Made by a program: the position numbers and the translations under genes. Below are positions 1 to 8,260 of a stretch of 64,000 bases of DNA, in pieces. The stretch's first letter is position 1; each line of letters starts with the position of its first letter. The stretch lies in contig NZ_FOCZ01000010.1 in assembly GCF_900110245.1 (NCBI RefSeq), forward strand, positions 124,001 through 188,000, read 5' to 3'. The DNA comes from Niastella yeongjuensis. Lineage in GTDB: Bacteria; Bacteroidota; Bacteroidia; Chitinophagales; Chitinophagaceae. Under the pieces are notes generated by a model that worked only from the letters and a program-made list of their open reading frames with translations, ran no database searches and was not told the DNA's origin.

Positions 1-1602
1 ATCAAAAACACATTTGCACCGGACGATCATGGAACCGTGATCGAGAATGATGTACATAAGAATGGAAATAACATCCGTGGTATTTCCAGCATCAATAAAA
101 TTGCATTGCTGAGTCTGGAAGGAAGCGGCATGATAGGGATCCCCGGTTTCTCACGCCGCTTGTTTGAATCGCTGGCTAATGATTTCATTAATGTGATCCT
201 GATTACCCAGGGCTCTTCTGAACATTCCATTTGTGTGGGAATCGACGAAGCCCTTGCTGATAAAGCCAGGCAGGCAGTAGACAAAACATTTGCCTACGAA
301 ATTGAAACCGGCCGGGTTGAACCCCTGCGGGTTGAGACCGGGCTGGCTATTGTTGCCCTGGTTGGTGACAATATGAAAAGTCACCCCGGTATCAGTGGTA
401 AAATGTTTGGCGCTATTGGCCGCAACGGGGTAAACATCCGGGCCATAGCACAAGGATCATCAGAAAGAAATATCTCAGCCGTGATAGCAGCAGCAGACGT
501 TAAAAAAGCCATCAACGTATTACACGAAGATTTTTTTGAAACTACTTATAAGCAAATAAACCTGTTTATAGCGGGAACAGGTAATGTGGGCAGCAAACTG
601 CTGGCCCAGTTGAAGCAACAACAGCAATACCTGCAGCAGAACCTGCGCTTGCAGGTACGCATTGTAGGTATGGCCAACAGCAAAAAAATGGTTTTCAGTG
701 ATGAAGGTATTGATCTGGATAGCTGGCGCGAACACCTGCAACAAGGCGAAAGCAGCGATCTGGGTAAATTTGTAGAAACCGTTCGTTCTAAAAACCTGCG
801 TAACTCCGTTTTTGTAGATGTTACTGCCAATGAAAATGTGGCGCAGGTGTATGATCAGTTACTTGCCAAAAGCATTTCGGTAGTAGCCTGTAACAAAGTG
901 GCCTGTTCATCAGCTTACCAGTATTACAAAAAGCTGAAGGACCTGGCACGCGAATACAACGCCTTCTTCCTGTTTGAAACAAATGTGGGAGCTGGTTTGC
1001 CGGTGATAGGTACCCTGAATGACCTGATGCGCAGTGGTGATGTGGTTACCCGCATTGAAGCGGTGTTGAGCGGTACCCTGAACTTTGTATTCAATAATTA
1101 TGACGGCACCCGCAGCTTTGCCGAGGTGGTGAAGCAGGCGCAGGATGAAGGGTATACTGAACCCGATCCCCGCCTTGACCTGAGCGGCACCGATGTAATG
1201 CGCAAGATCATGATCCTGGCCCGGGAAGCAGGCGAACAACTTGAAATGGAAACCATTACCAATAACAGCTTTATGCCGGCTTCGTGTATGGTAGGAAGTG
1301 TAGATGATTTCTACAAGGAAATGGAAAAGCAGGAAAAGCATTTCAAAGAAATATACCAGCAGGCTGCAGCGGCAGGTAAAAAGTTGAAGTTTGTAGCCCG
1401 GTATGAAGGTGGAAAGGCCTCTGTAGGTTTGCTGCATGTGGACTCGCAGTCTGATTTTTACCACCTGTATGGTAAGGATAATGTGGTGTTGTTCTATACC
1501 AATCGTTATCCCGATCAGCCGCTGGTGGTTAAAGGTGCCGGCGCTGGTGCTGAAGTAACTGCATCCGGGGTATTTGCAGATATTATCCGTGCTGCTCATT
1601 AA
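1..1602 (+). CDS. thrA: Bifunctional aspartokinase I/homoserine dehydrogenase I (3' part)
   Basis: C-terminal part of the fused enzyme that phosphorylates aspartate and reduces aspartate semialdehyde to homoserine, the entry to threonine synthesis. The frame is open from base 1, so the aspartokinase catalytic domain lies upstream of the window; the ATG at 37 is internal. Visible are two ACT repeats (about window residues 33-80 and 116-165, with the parallel motifs ITQGSSEHSI and IAQGSSERNI), which in this family bind threonine, then from about residue 189 a homoserine dehydrogenase Rossmann domain (FIAGTGNVGSK) and catalytic domain (SGTLNFVFN, EPDPRLDLSGTDV). It is the first visible gene of thrABC; thrB starts 42 bp after its stop. 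Family assignment is secure; only the missing N-terminus is inferred. Confidence 0.95.
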   Translation: MKNTFAPDDHGTVIENDVHKNGNNIRGISSINKIALLSLEGSGMIGIPGFSRRLFESLANDFINVILITQGSSEHSICVGIDEALADKARQAVDKTFAYEIETGRVEPLRVETGLAIVALVGDNMKSHPGISGKMFGAIGRNGVNIRAIAQGSSERNISAVIAAADVKKAINVLHEDFFETTYKQINLFIAGTGNVGSKLLAQLKQQQQYLQQNLRLQVRIVGMANSKKMVFSDEGIDLDSWREHLQQGESSDLGKFVETVRSKNLRNSVFVDVTANENVAQVYDQLLAKSISVVACNKVACSSAYQYYKKLKDLAREYNAFFLFETNVGAGLPVIGTLNDLMRSGDVVTRIEAVLSGTLNFVFNNYDGTRSFAEVVKQAQDEGYTEPDPRLDLSGTDVMRKIMILAREAGEQLEMETITNNSFMPASCMVGSVDDFYKEMEKQEKHFKEIYQQAAAAGKKLKFVARYEGGKASVGLLHVDSQSDFYHLYGKDNVVLFYTNRYPDQPLVVKGAGAGAEVTASGVFADIIRAAH

Positions 1603-1644
1603 TATAGACAGGTCTAACGAATCAAACTAGTTAAACGAATTACA

Positions 1645-2583
1645 ATGGCAAAAGAATTAAAGGGCGTTCAGGTTTTTGCACCGGCAACAGTGGCTAATCT
1701 GGTTTGTGGGTTTGATGTGTTGGGCATGGCATTACAACAACCGCAGGATGTAATGACGATGCGGTTGCGGGAAGAACCTGGTATTGTGATATCACATGCA
1801 GACGGCTATGATTTACCGGTAGAACCGGAGAAGAATGTGGCCGGCGCTTCGTTACTGGCTTTAATGGAAGAATACCCTGAGAAAGTAGGTTTTGAACTGA
1901 TCATCGATAAACGGATAAAACCAGGAAGCGGATTGGGCTCCAGCGCCGCCAGTTCTGCAGGTGCCGTAGTAGGGGCTAACCATTTGTTGGGTAACCCATT
2001 CACCAAAGAAGACCTGGTTCGTTTTGCCATGAACGGAGAAAAAGTAGCATCCGGGGTAAAACATGCCGATAATATTGCACCCTGTATCTATGGTGGTGTA
2101 ACGCTTATACAATCAATATTCCCTTTGAATATTGTTCAATTGACAGCGCCGCCGATGTATGTAACAGTGGTACATCCGCAAATTGAAGTACGTACTTCAG
2201 ATGCCCGGCAAATATTGCGTAAAGAGGTGCAGTTGAAAGCAGCGATCAAACAATGGGGCAATATTGCCGGTTTGGTAGCCGGCTTTTTAAAGAACGACTA
2301 TGATCTTATTGGCCGTTCCCTCGAAGATGTGATCATTGAACCGGTGCGCAGCATTCTTATTCCGGGTTTTGATGATGTGAAAAGGAAAAGCAAAGACGCC
2401 GGGGCATTAGGTGGCGGTATCTCTGGTTCAGGCCCTTCTATCTTTATGCTGAGCAGGGAAGAATATGTTGCCAAAGGCGTAGAAGATGTAATGATCGATG
2501 TATATACCCGCCTGGGAATTGAGTTCAAGACGTATGTGACGATGATCAATTATGAAGGGGCCAAGGTGATTAGCGAGGTATAG
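1645..2583 (+). CDS. thrB: Homoserine kinase
   Basis: GHMP-family kinase that phosphorylates homoserine to O-phosphohomoserine with ATP in the cytosol. The glycine/serine-rich GHMP ATP loop is clear at about residues 93-107 (PGSGLGSSAASSAG), and the C-terminal GHMP motif LGGGISGSGPSIF is present near residue 255. At 312 residues it has the normal length. The ATG at 1645 is preceded by an A-rich stretch rather than a Shine-Dalgarno site, as usual in Bacteroidota. It sits between thrA (42 bp upstream) and thrC, so the three genes are very probably one transcript. Confidence 0.96.
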   Translation: MAKELKGVQVFAPATVANLVCGFDVLGMALQQPQDVMTMRLREEPGIVISHADGYDLPVEPEKNVAGASLLALMEEYPEKVGFELIIDKRIKPGSGLGSSAASSAGAVVGANHLLGNPFTKEDLVRFAMNGEKVASGVKHADNIAPCIYGGVTLIQSIFPLNIVQLTAPPMYVTVVHPQIEVRTSDARQILRKEVQLKAAIKQWGNIAGLVAGFLKNDYDLIGRSLEDVIIEPVRSILIPGFDDVKRKSKDAGALGGGISGSGPSIFMLSREEYVAKGVEDVMIDVYTRLGIEFKTYVTMINYEGAKVISEV

Positions 2584-2620
2584 GTTGATTATTCACTTTT
2601 CAAGATTCAATGAATTTACA

Positions 2621-3922
2621 ATGAAGTATTACAGTTTAAATAAGCAATCCCCCGATGTAGATTTCAAGGAAGCCACCATAAAAGGCCAGGCGCCTGATAA
2701 GGGATTGTATTTCCCACATACGATTCCGGTACACGAAAAGGCATTTTTTGACAATATAGAACAGTACAGCAATGAAGAGATCGCCTTCCGGCTTATACAA
2801 CCCTATGTGGCCGGAACCATTGCTGATGCCGCTTTACAAAACATTGTAAAAGAAACCATCAATTTCCCCATTCCGCTGGTGCCGGTGAATGACCGCATTT
2901 CGTCACTGGAGCTTTTTCATGGACCAACGCTGGCGTTTAAAGACGTAGGCGCCCGGTTTATGAGCCGTTGCCTGGGCCATTTTGCACATGAGCGCAGTGA
3001 GAAAGTAGTAGTGCTGGTAGCCACCTCAGGCGATACGGGTGGGGCAGTTGCCCATGGCTTTTATGATGTACCCGGGGTGGAAGTAGTGATCCTGTATCCA
3101 TCAGGTAAAGTGAGCTCAGTACAGGAAAAACAATTGACTACGTTAGGCAGGAATATTCATGCGCTGGAAGTGACCGGCACCTTTGATGATTGCCAGCAGA
3201 TGGTAAAGCAGGCTTTTGTTGATGAGGAACTGACTAAAAAGATCTTTCTTACATCGGCCAACTCCATCAATGTAGCGCGCTGGTTGCCGCAGCAGTTCTA
3301 TTATGTACTGGCATGGAAACAATGGGCTGATAAGAAGAATGCACCGGTGATCTCGGTGCCCAGCGGAAACTTTGGTAATATCTGTGCAGGTTTGTTGGCA
3401 CATATTTCCGGTTTGCCTGTAAAACATTTTATCGCAGCCTGTAACGCCAATGCAGTGGTGCCCTCGTATTTGGCTAATGGTGATTACCAACCGAAAAAAG
3501 CCATTGCCACCATTTCTAATGCAATGGATGTAGGCAATCCCAGCAATTTTGTACGCATACTGGAATTGTTCCATCATAAACTGGGTGATCTGCGAACCGT
3601 GTTGACTGGTTACAGTATCACAGACGATGAAACCAGAGCGGTGTTGAAAGAGGTGTATCAGCAGTATAAATACCTGCCCGATCCACATGGCGCTGTAGGC
3701 TACCTGGCCTTGCAACGCTATTTACAACAACATGCAGGTGATAAAGGAATGTTCCTGGAGACTGCACACCCTGTGAAGTTTTATGATGTGGTAGAACCGG
3801 TTATTGGTGAAGCTGTTCCGGTACCTGCCGCCATTCAGGATCAGTTAAAACTTACCAAACAAAGTACTTTGATAGCACCGGATTATGAGGCGTTGAAAGA
3901 AGCTTTGCTGAAGAAATATTAA
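2621..3922 (+). CDS. thrC: Threonine synthase
   Basis: PLP-dependent enzyme that converts O-phosphohomoserine to threonine, the last step of the pathway. The PLP lysine is seen in HGPTLAFKDVGARF (about residue 108), with the phosphate-binding SGDTGGAVAHGF loop downstream. An upstream ATG at 2585 exists in frame, but the start at 2621 (MKYYSLNKQS) gives the family's usual beginning and a 433-residue protein, so it is preferred. It follows thrB by 37 bp and ends in a strong bidirectional terminator at 4001-4043, facing the methionine operon. Confidence 0.95.
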   Translation: MKYYSLNKQSPDVDFKEATIKGQAPDKGLYFPHTIPVHEKAFFDNIEQYSNEEIAFRLIQPYVAGTIADAALQNIVKETINFPIPLVPVNDRISSLELFHGPTLAFKDVGARFMSRCLGHFAHERSEKVVVLVATSGDTGGAVAHGFYDVPGVEVVILYPSGKVSSVQEKQLTTLGRNIHALEVTGTFDDCQQMVKQAFVDEELTKKIFLTSANSINVARWLPQQFYYVLAWKQWADKKNAPVISVPSGNFGNICAGLLAHISGLPVKHFIAACNANAVVPSYLANGDYQPKKAIATISNAMDVGNPSNFVRILELFHHKLGDLRTVLTGYSITDDETRAVLKEVYQQYKYLPDPHGAVGYLALQRYLQQHAGDKGMFLETAHPVKFYDVVEPVIGEAVPVPAAIQDQLKLTKQSTLIAPDYEALKEALLKKY

Positions 3923-3932
3923 GCGAGGTAGG

Positions 3933-3988
3933 AGGTAAGAAGTAGGAAGTAAGAAGTTCGCGAATTTCATACTTCCTATTTCTTACTT
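3933..3988. repeat. Imperfect intergenic hairpin made of GTAAGAAGTAGGAA-like words
   Basis: Just after thrC, the words GTAAGAAGTAGGAAGTAAGAAG form a direct quasi-repeat. The arm at 3933-3950 pairs with 3971-3988 over 18 positions (16 Watson-Crick, 2 possible G-U) across a loop that contains TTCGCGAA. It lies before the true terminator and is one of several similar elements in the window. Confidence 0.7.
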
Positions 3989-4000
3989 CATTAAGTTTTT

Positions 4001-4043
4001 AAAAAAAAGAAGGTGTTTTTATATAAGACACCTTCTTTTTTTT
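4001..4043. terminator. Bidirectional rho-independent terminator between thrC and hom
   Basis: Arms 4008-4016 (AGAAGGTGT) and 4028-4036 (ACACCTTCT) are flanked by an A-run on the left and a T-run on the right, so it can stop transcription of thrC on the plus strand and of hom on the minus strand. Confidence 0.9.
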
Positions 4044-4060
4044 AGATCAGTTTCTACTTA

Positions 4061-5317
4061 TTAAATGATCCCAGCCAGTTCGAGGCTTTTCTTTTTTAAT
4101 TTCCGCACTTCTACATCTTCAATCACTGCTTCGGAAGCCAGGATAAGCGAAGTTTTATTTTCGCGCCACCAGCTGTTTTGAGCCAGTTCGTTAAAATGCA
4201 GCACACCTACCAGGTATTTGCGCTCACTTTCAGCATGCCACTCTTCTATCCATTCAAATTTCTCTTTAGGAATGTATTTCCAGTCATCGAAGCTTACATA
4301 TACACGAATGTAAAAGTCGTTGGTAAGCTCATTGGGTTTATGATGATACAGTTTCTTGTATTCGTATTTGTATTGATAACGCAGGGCCGACAGATCGCTT
4401 AATACAGCAGATGCAGTAGGGAAACTGCCAGCGCCTTTACCATAGAAGAATTGTTTGTCGGCAAAACCGCTCTCGATCACTACGCCATTGTATTCGTTCT
4501 TTACAAAAGCCAGGTGGTCTTCCTGTTTAATAAATTGGGGTAATACAAAGGCGGCCACTTTTCCGTTCTCCAGTTTCTTTGCCTGGGCCACCAGTTTAAT
4601 ATCGTTGTGTTTTTCAGCAGCTACTACAGCATCACCGCCATGAATATTCTGAATGCCGTTAAATACCAGCGCGTCGGGTGGGATAACAATACCGTAAGCA
4701 TGGGTGAGCAGGAAGTTCCATTTATTGGCGGCATCAAAACCTTCTACATCCAATGTAGGATCGCTTTCAGCAAAACCCAATTGTTGCGCCAGTAACAAAG
4801 CCTGTTGGAAATCCAGCTTGTCTTCAAACATTTTGGTAAGAATGAAGTTGGTAGATCCGTTCACAATAGCTTTTATGGAGTGTAACAAGTCGTTATCGTA
4901 ATATTCTTCCAGGTTGCGGATAACAGGGATGGAAGCACAGGCAGCCGCTTCATAGAGGAAAGAACGCTCGGTTGTTTTTTGCAAACCAAGCAACTCAGGT
5001 AAATGCTCAGCGATCATTTTTTTGCTGGCGCTTACCACGTCTTTTCCATTCTTCAATGCGGTGGAAACTATTTCAAATGCTGGTTCTGATTCATTGATCA
5101 CTTCCACGATCACGTTGATCTCAGGATCATTCAGCAAATCGTCTTTGTCGGTAGTGAACAAAGAGTCAGGAGCATTGCGTTTTTTTTCGGGGTTCTTTAT
5201 ACAGACCTTTTTTATACTGGCTTTCAGTGAGGGCGTTTGTTGCAATACTTTGTACAAACCTTCACCTACTACACCAAAACCAAATAAACCAATTGTGAGT
5301 GACTTGTGTGCGTCCAT
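4061..5317 (-). CDS. hom: Homoserine dehydrogenase (monofunctional, methionine operon)
   Basis: NAD(P)-dependent enzyme reducing aspartate semialdehyde to homoserine. The Rossmann motif GLFGFGVVGEGLYKV is at the N-terminus, followed by SASKKMIAEH, GSTNFILTKM and the family signature FAESDPTLDVEGFDAANK. The start is placed at the ATG at 5317; the longer frame would begin with TTG at 5335. No typical ACT domain is evident; the last 90 residues do not resemble the usual C-terminal ACT module. It is the last gene of the SAM-riboswitch operon, 57 bp after the QueF-like gene, so it is probably controlled by methionine/SAM status, in contrast to the fused ThrA nearby. Confidence 0.92.
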   Translation of the reverse strand: MDAHKSLTIGLFGFGVVGEGLYKVLQQTPSLKASIKKVCIKNPEKKRNAPDSLFTTDKDDLLNDPEINVIVEVINESEPAFEIVSTALKNGKDVVSASKKMIAEHLPELLGLQKTTERSFLYEAAACASIPVIRNLEEYYDNDLLHSIKAIVNGSTNFILTKMFEDKLDFQQALLLAQQLGFAESDPTLDVEGFDAANKWNFLLTHAYGIVIPPDALVFNGIQNIHGGDAVVAAEKHNDIKLVAQAKKLENGKVAAFVLPQFIKQEDHLAFVKNEYNGVVIESGFADKQFFYGKGAGSFPTASAVLSDLSALRYQYKYEYKKLYHHKPNELTNDFYIRVYVSFDDWKYIPKEKFEWIEEWHAESERKYLVGVLHFNELAQNSWWRENKTSLILASEAVIEDVEVRKLKKKSLELAGII

Positions 5318-5374
5318 ATGTTGACTAATTTGCAATTTTTTACTTTATAAAAATGTAGTTTCTGTAGCTGTTGT

Positions 5375-5827
5375 TTACATTTCCACTGACCATTCGTCCT
5401 CAACAATTTGCCAGTCGTTGAACTGTTCTTTCCCGCCACGGATCTTCCAGTCAGAATCGATGGTCAGTTTTGAACTGATGCCACCACGTGGATTGCAAAC
5501 CATTACCAGTCTCAAACGGGAAGGTTCATACACGGCAACCAGATCATCATAAATAATGTTGATCAGTCTTTCATATGACACTACAATGTTGCGCAGTTGG
5601 AAAACGTAGTGCTTCAACGACTTTAATTCAATAATTTTTTTGCCGGGGTAAAACGTACAGTAAATGACAGCGAAGTCAGGTTGTTCTTTTACACCCAAAA
5701 ATGTGAACTCGGGAATTTTGATCTTGATCTCGTAGGCCTGATCGGTAGGGTTGGGTATAGGTTTCAGGATACTACGATCAATATCTTTGTATGTTTTAAC
5801 AGGTTCCCGGGATATTTGTTCAGACAT
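5375..5827 (-). CDS. QueF-like protein lacking the catalytic cysteine
   Basis: 150-residue protein with the T-fold layout of unimodular QueF (preQ0 nitrile reductase). Recognisable family positions: PEFTFLG (39-45), QPDF (49-52), the NADPH-site QueF motif as ELKSLKHY (67-74), the Glu of HEDC as Glu86 in SYERL, and PRGGIS (113-118). In QueF the nucleophilic Cys that forms the thioimide follows PEFTSL; here that position is Gly45, checked by translating the bases. The adjacent His is Tyr85. Cys57, on the next predicted strand, is the only nearby cysteine. Preq0 reduction by the known mechanism is therefore unlikely. The gene lies 50 bp after metB and upstream of hom, under the SAM riboswitch, which suggests a role linked to methionine or SAM rather than to queuosine. 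Function unknown. Confidence 0.8.
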   Translation of the reverse strand: MSEQISREPVKTYKDIDRSILKPIPNPTDQAYEIKIKIPEFTFLGVKEQPDFAVIYCTFYPGKKIIELKSLKHYVFQLRNIVVSYERLINIIYDDLVAVYEPSRLRLVMVCNPRGGISSKLTIDSDWKIRGGKEQFNDWQIVEDEWSVEM

Positions 5828-5877
5828 GTTTTTGTGTGTTTAATTTTTTGTTTGAAATGGATATACTTTCCTTTTCC

Positions 5878-7071
5878 TTAACAGGGAACTGCTTCGTTAG
5901 CAGTGGTTTTAACAATGGTATTGGTTTTTTCCAAAGCCTGTTGCAGGTCTTGCAGCAGGTCGCTGACATCTTCCAACCCAATACTTAAGCGTATCAGGCT
6001 GTCGGTAACACCAGCGGCGCGGCGTTTTTCGGCCGGAATGGTTTTATGCGTCATGCTGGCAGAATGGCTAACCAGGCTTTTGATACCGCCCAGGCTTTCC
6101 GCCAGTTTAAATAATTGCGTATTGGTTACAAATGCAGTAGCTGCTGCTGCATTGTCTTGTTTAAGTGTGAAAGAAACAATACCGCCAAACCCTTTGCTTT
6201 GCTTTTTGGCAATGGCATGGTTGGGATGGTCTTTCAACCCGGGATAATAGACTTTATCTACCGCGGGGTGTTGTTGCAGGAACTCAGCTACTTCCTGCGC
6301 ACTGCGGCAGTGTTGTTGTACCCGCAGATGCAACGTTTCAATACCACGGATCACCAGCCAGCTATCGAATGGGGCCAGAATGGCGCCACACGCGTTTTGA
6401 TAGAATTTCAATTTATCACCCAGCTCTTTTTCTTTGGTTACTACAAGCCCGGCTATAAGGTCGCTGTGACCGCCCAGGTACTTGGTAGCAGAATGCACTA
6501 CAATATCAGCTCCCAGCAAAAGAGGTTGTTGTAATGCGGGTGAAGCAAAAGTGTTATCCACGCAAAGTAAACACCGGTTGGCTTTGGCGATCTGCGCAAT
6601 GGCTTCAATATCGCTGATCTTTAAAGTAGGGTTGGTGGGTGTTTCCAGCCAGATGAGTTTTGTGTTGGGTGTGATAGCATTGAACACTTTTTCAGGATCG
6701 GTAGTATCAACGAAGTTGATGGTAACACCGAATTGTTGATATACCTGGGTAAATAGCCGGTATGCACCACCGTAAATGTCATCTACGGCAACGATCTCAT
6801 CGCCGGGACGTAATAGTTTGGCAACGGCATCGATGGCAGCCAGACCGCTGGAGAAAGCAATGCCAACCTGTCCGCCTTCGAGTTGAGCGATCAGGTTTTC
6901 CAACGTAGCCCGGGTAGGGTTGTTGGTACGTGAATAGTCGTATCCTTTGTTAACACCAGGTGCATCCTGCACAAAGGTGGATGTTTGATAAATAGGCACG
7001 GATATGGCGCCGGTCAGTGGATCAACAGGAATGCTGTGAATGAGTTGTGTTGTCGCTTGCATGATAAACAT
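5878..7071 (-). CDS. metB: Cystathionine gamma-synthase/lyase-type PLP enzyme
   Basis: Trans-sulfuration enzyme of the Cys/Met metabolism PLP family, 397 residues. The PLP lysine is Lys197 in VVHSATKYLGGHSD; YDYSRTNNPTR, SSGLAAIDAV, LETPTNPTL and VDNTFASP are the other family motifs, and the C-terminus has SLGGIKSLVSHSASMTH. In methionine synthesis it would join an activated homoserine with cysteine to make cystathionine; gamma-synthase, gamma-lyase and beta-lyase cannot be told apart with certainty from motifs. The SAM-I riboswitch in its leader strongly favours a biosynthetic role. ATGs at 7071 and 7062 are both possible; the second gives the commoner N-terminus. First gene of the operon continuing into the QueF-like gene and hom. 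Confidence 0.9.
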   Translation of the reverse strand: MFIMQATTQLIHSIPVDPLTGAISVPIYQTSTFVQDAPGVNKGYDYSRTNNPTRATLENLIAQLEGGQVGIAFSSGLAAIDAVAKLLRPGDEIVAVDDIYGGAYRLFTQVYQQFGVTINFVDTTDPEKVFNAITPNTKLIWLETPTNPTLKISDIEAIAQIAKANRCLLCVDNTFASPALQQPLLLGADIVVHSATKYLGGHSDLIAGLVVTKEKELGDKLKFYQNACGAILAPFDSWLVIRGIETLHLRVQQHCRSAQEVAEFLQQHPAVDKVYYPGLKDHPNHAIAKKQSKGFGGIVSFTLKQDNAAAATAFVTNTQLFKLAESLGGIKSLVSHSASMTHKTIPAEKRRAAGVTDSLIRLSIGLEDVSDLLQDLQQALEKTNTIVKTTANEAVPC

Positions 7072-7240
7072 TTTTTTGCTGCAGCTTGTACCGGGTATCG
7101 ATCCTGGTTGCAGCGTTTGATTAATTTGTTTAGACAGTTGTTCGCGGCAGCACTTATCAAGAGGAGTTCTTACAGGAGGAGATAGTTTATTGCTTACCCT
7201 GAGTTAGGGCAATCCGCCTTCGCAAGGCTTCAGCAGATAA

Positions 7241-7276
7241 AATAAAAAAAGCTCTTCCGTAAGTCAGAAGAGCTTT
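7241..7276 (-). terminator. Attenuator of the SAM riboswitch
   Basis: On the minus strand the arms AAAGCTCTTC and GAAGAGCTTT form a 10-bp stem followed by a T-rich run. It lies 41 nt after the riboswitch and about 170 nt before metB, the right place for a SAM-dependent transcription terminator. A short AAAGCTTC segment between aptamer and terminator could pair with the terminator's 3' arm as an antiterminator (inference). Confidence 0.88.
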
Positions 7277-7316
7277 CAATATGTTGAAATTCAGTATTGT
7301 AGAAGCTTTTATCTGA

Positions 7317-7431
7317 CTTATCTGTCCCGCCTTCCGCGGGATGGAGTTGGCACCTTACAGCGGTTTTTTCAAACCAGCGTGCAGGTTGTCAAGGCTTCAT
7401 AGGGCCATTTCCCTCAGCCTTTCTTGATAAG
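7317..7431 (-). promoter_or_regulatory. SAM-I (S-box) riboswitch aptamer
   Basis: Read on the minus strand the segment shows the S-box consensus in order: P1 strand CTTATCAAG, the GCTGAGGGA..GGCCC core, GAAGCC, CAACC, the P3 arm, GGTGCCAACTCC, a variable P4 hairpin (TCCCGCCTTCCGCGGGA) and the closing CAGATAAG that pairs with the start. SAM binding would favour the terminator at 7241-7276 and so lower expression of metB, the QueF-like gene and hom. Confidence 0.95.
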
Positions 7432-7451
7432 CGATGTGTAAAGAACTGGTG

Positions 7452-7482
7452 CAAAGATAATGACGGGATTCAAATTGTCAAA
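7452..7482 (-). promoter_or_regulatory. Bacteroidota-type promoter of the methionine operon
   Basis: On the minus strand: TTTG, exactly 19 bp, then TATCTTTG, a full match to the phylum consensus TTTG-N19-TAnnTTTG. The predicted start is about 15-20 nt upstream of the riboswitch P1 stem. Confidence 0.85.
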
Positions 7483-7502
7483 TTTCTTTTTATAATGTTC
7501 TT

Positions 7503-8174
7503 TTAAAAACGGTAGCCTACTGAAATACCGAAGCAGGTATTTTTGAATGTTGTTTCGTCGTTGGCGTAATCCTTGATCCTGGAGTTAATGTCGGTTATAC
7601 CCAGTTGCGCATTCAGTTGAACAGATATTTTCTTTGCAAACTCATAGCCAATTAGCATGTTGCCACCTACGTCCAACCGTTTCATATAGTAGGTTCCTGA
7701 AAGGGCGCCGGCTGTATTTTGCGAAATGGTTATATCATTCTTATATTCGATCTCACCGTCTTTTGCATCTTTTCTTTTTACGCTGCCACCTGCAGCATAG
7801 GCAACATACGGACCAAAACCCAGTAATAATTTGCCTAATCCTACAGATGGTTTGTATAACAGGTTAACGGGAAGCTCAATATATGACAGGTCCCATTTTA
7901 CTTCTTTGCCGGTAATATAATCTTCTCCTTTTGCTCCTTTTGAACTGTATAATATACCTGGCTGAATATAAAAGTCAGAAGCCAGGTGTATTTCAGCGTT
8001 AAGGCCAACATGAAAACCGGTTGTAATATCATATTCAAGATCGGCTCCGTTCAGGTTTTTGCCACTGATATTTTGCAGGTTAACGCCGGCTCTAAGGCCA
8101 AAAGATACCTGTGCATGGGCGGTGAACGCAAAAAACCAAGTGACAAGAATAAGTGTAAGAACTTTTGAACTCAT
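7503..8174 (-). CDS. PorT-like outer-membrane beta-barrel protein 1
   Basis: 223-residue outer-membrane protein of the broad PorT/OMP_b-brl family. It begins with a signal peptide (MSSKVLTLILVTWFFAFTAHAQ) and then VSFGLRAGVNLQNISGKN, DFYIQPGILYSSKGAK, YIELPVNLLYKPSVG and ends GFGISVGYRF-like with a terminal aromatic (NTCFGISVGYRF), typical of barrels folded by BamA. It is the last of three tandem paralogues (with 8261-8908 and 9112-9771), which share the same motif order. No specific ligand can be inferred; genuine PorT of the type IX secretion system is only a distant relative. Confidence 0.85.
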   Translation of the reverse strand: MSSKVLTLILVTWFFAFTAHAQVSFGLRAGVNLQNISGKNLNGADLEYDITTGFHVGLNAEIHLASDFYIQPGILYSSKGAKGEDYITGKEVKWDLSYIELPVNLLYKPSVGLGKLLLGFGPYVAYAAGGSVKRKDAKDGEIEYKNDITISQNTAGALSGTYYMKRLDVGGNMLIGYEFAKKISVQLNAQLGITDINSRIKDYANDETTFKNTCFGISVGYRF

Positions 8175-8204
8175 GGTTAATTATGGTTTGATAGATAATG
8201 AAAT

Positions 8205-8239
8205 AAAAAAAGCTGTCCGCCATAGGCGGACAGCTTTTA
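8205..8239 (-). terminator. Terminator after the second PorT-like gene
   Basis: AGCTGTCCGC and GCGGACAGCT form a 10-bp stem with a 5-nt loop, followed on the minus strand by a run of T. The arms contain the CCGC/GCGG core seen in other palindromes of this window. Confidence 0.88.
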
Positions 8240-8260
8240 ATTCAAAATCGTTGTATGTGA

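Noticed and set aside
910-1599. 229-codon minus-strand ORF inside thrA
   Set aside because: It is the complement of a clearly conserved coding region, has no family features, and follows the codon phase of thrA.
5375-5827. Naming the protein a preQ0 reductase (queF)
   Set aside because: The nucleophilic cysteine is Gly, verified from the bases, and the operon context is methionine synthesis.
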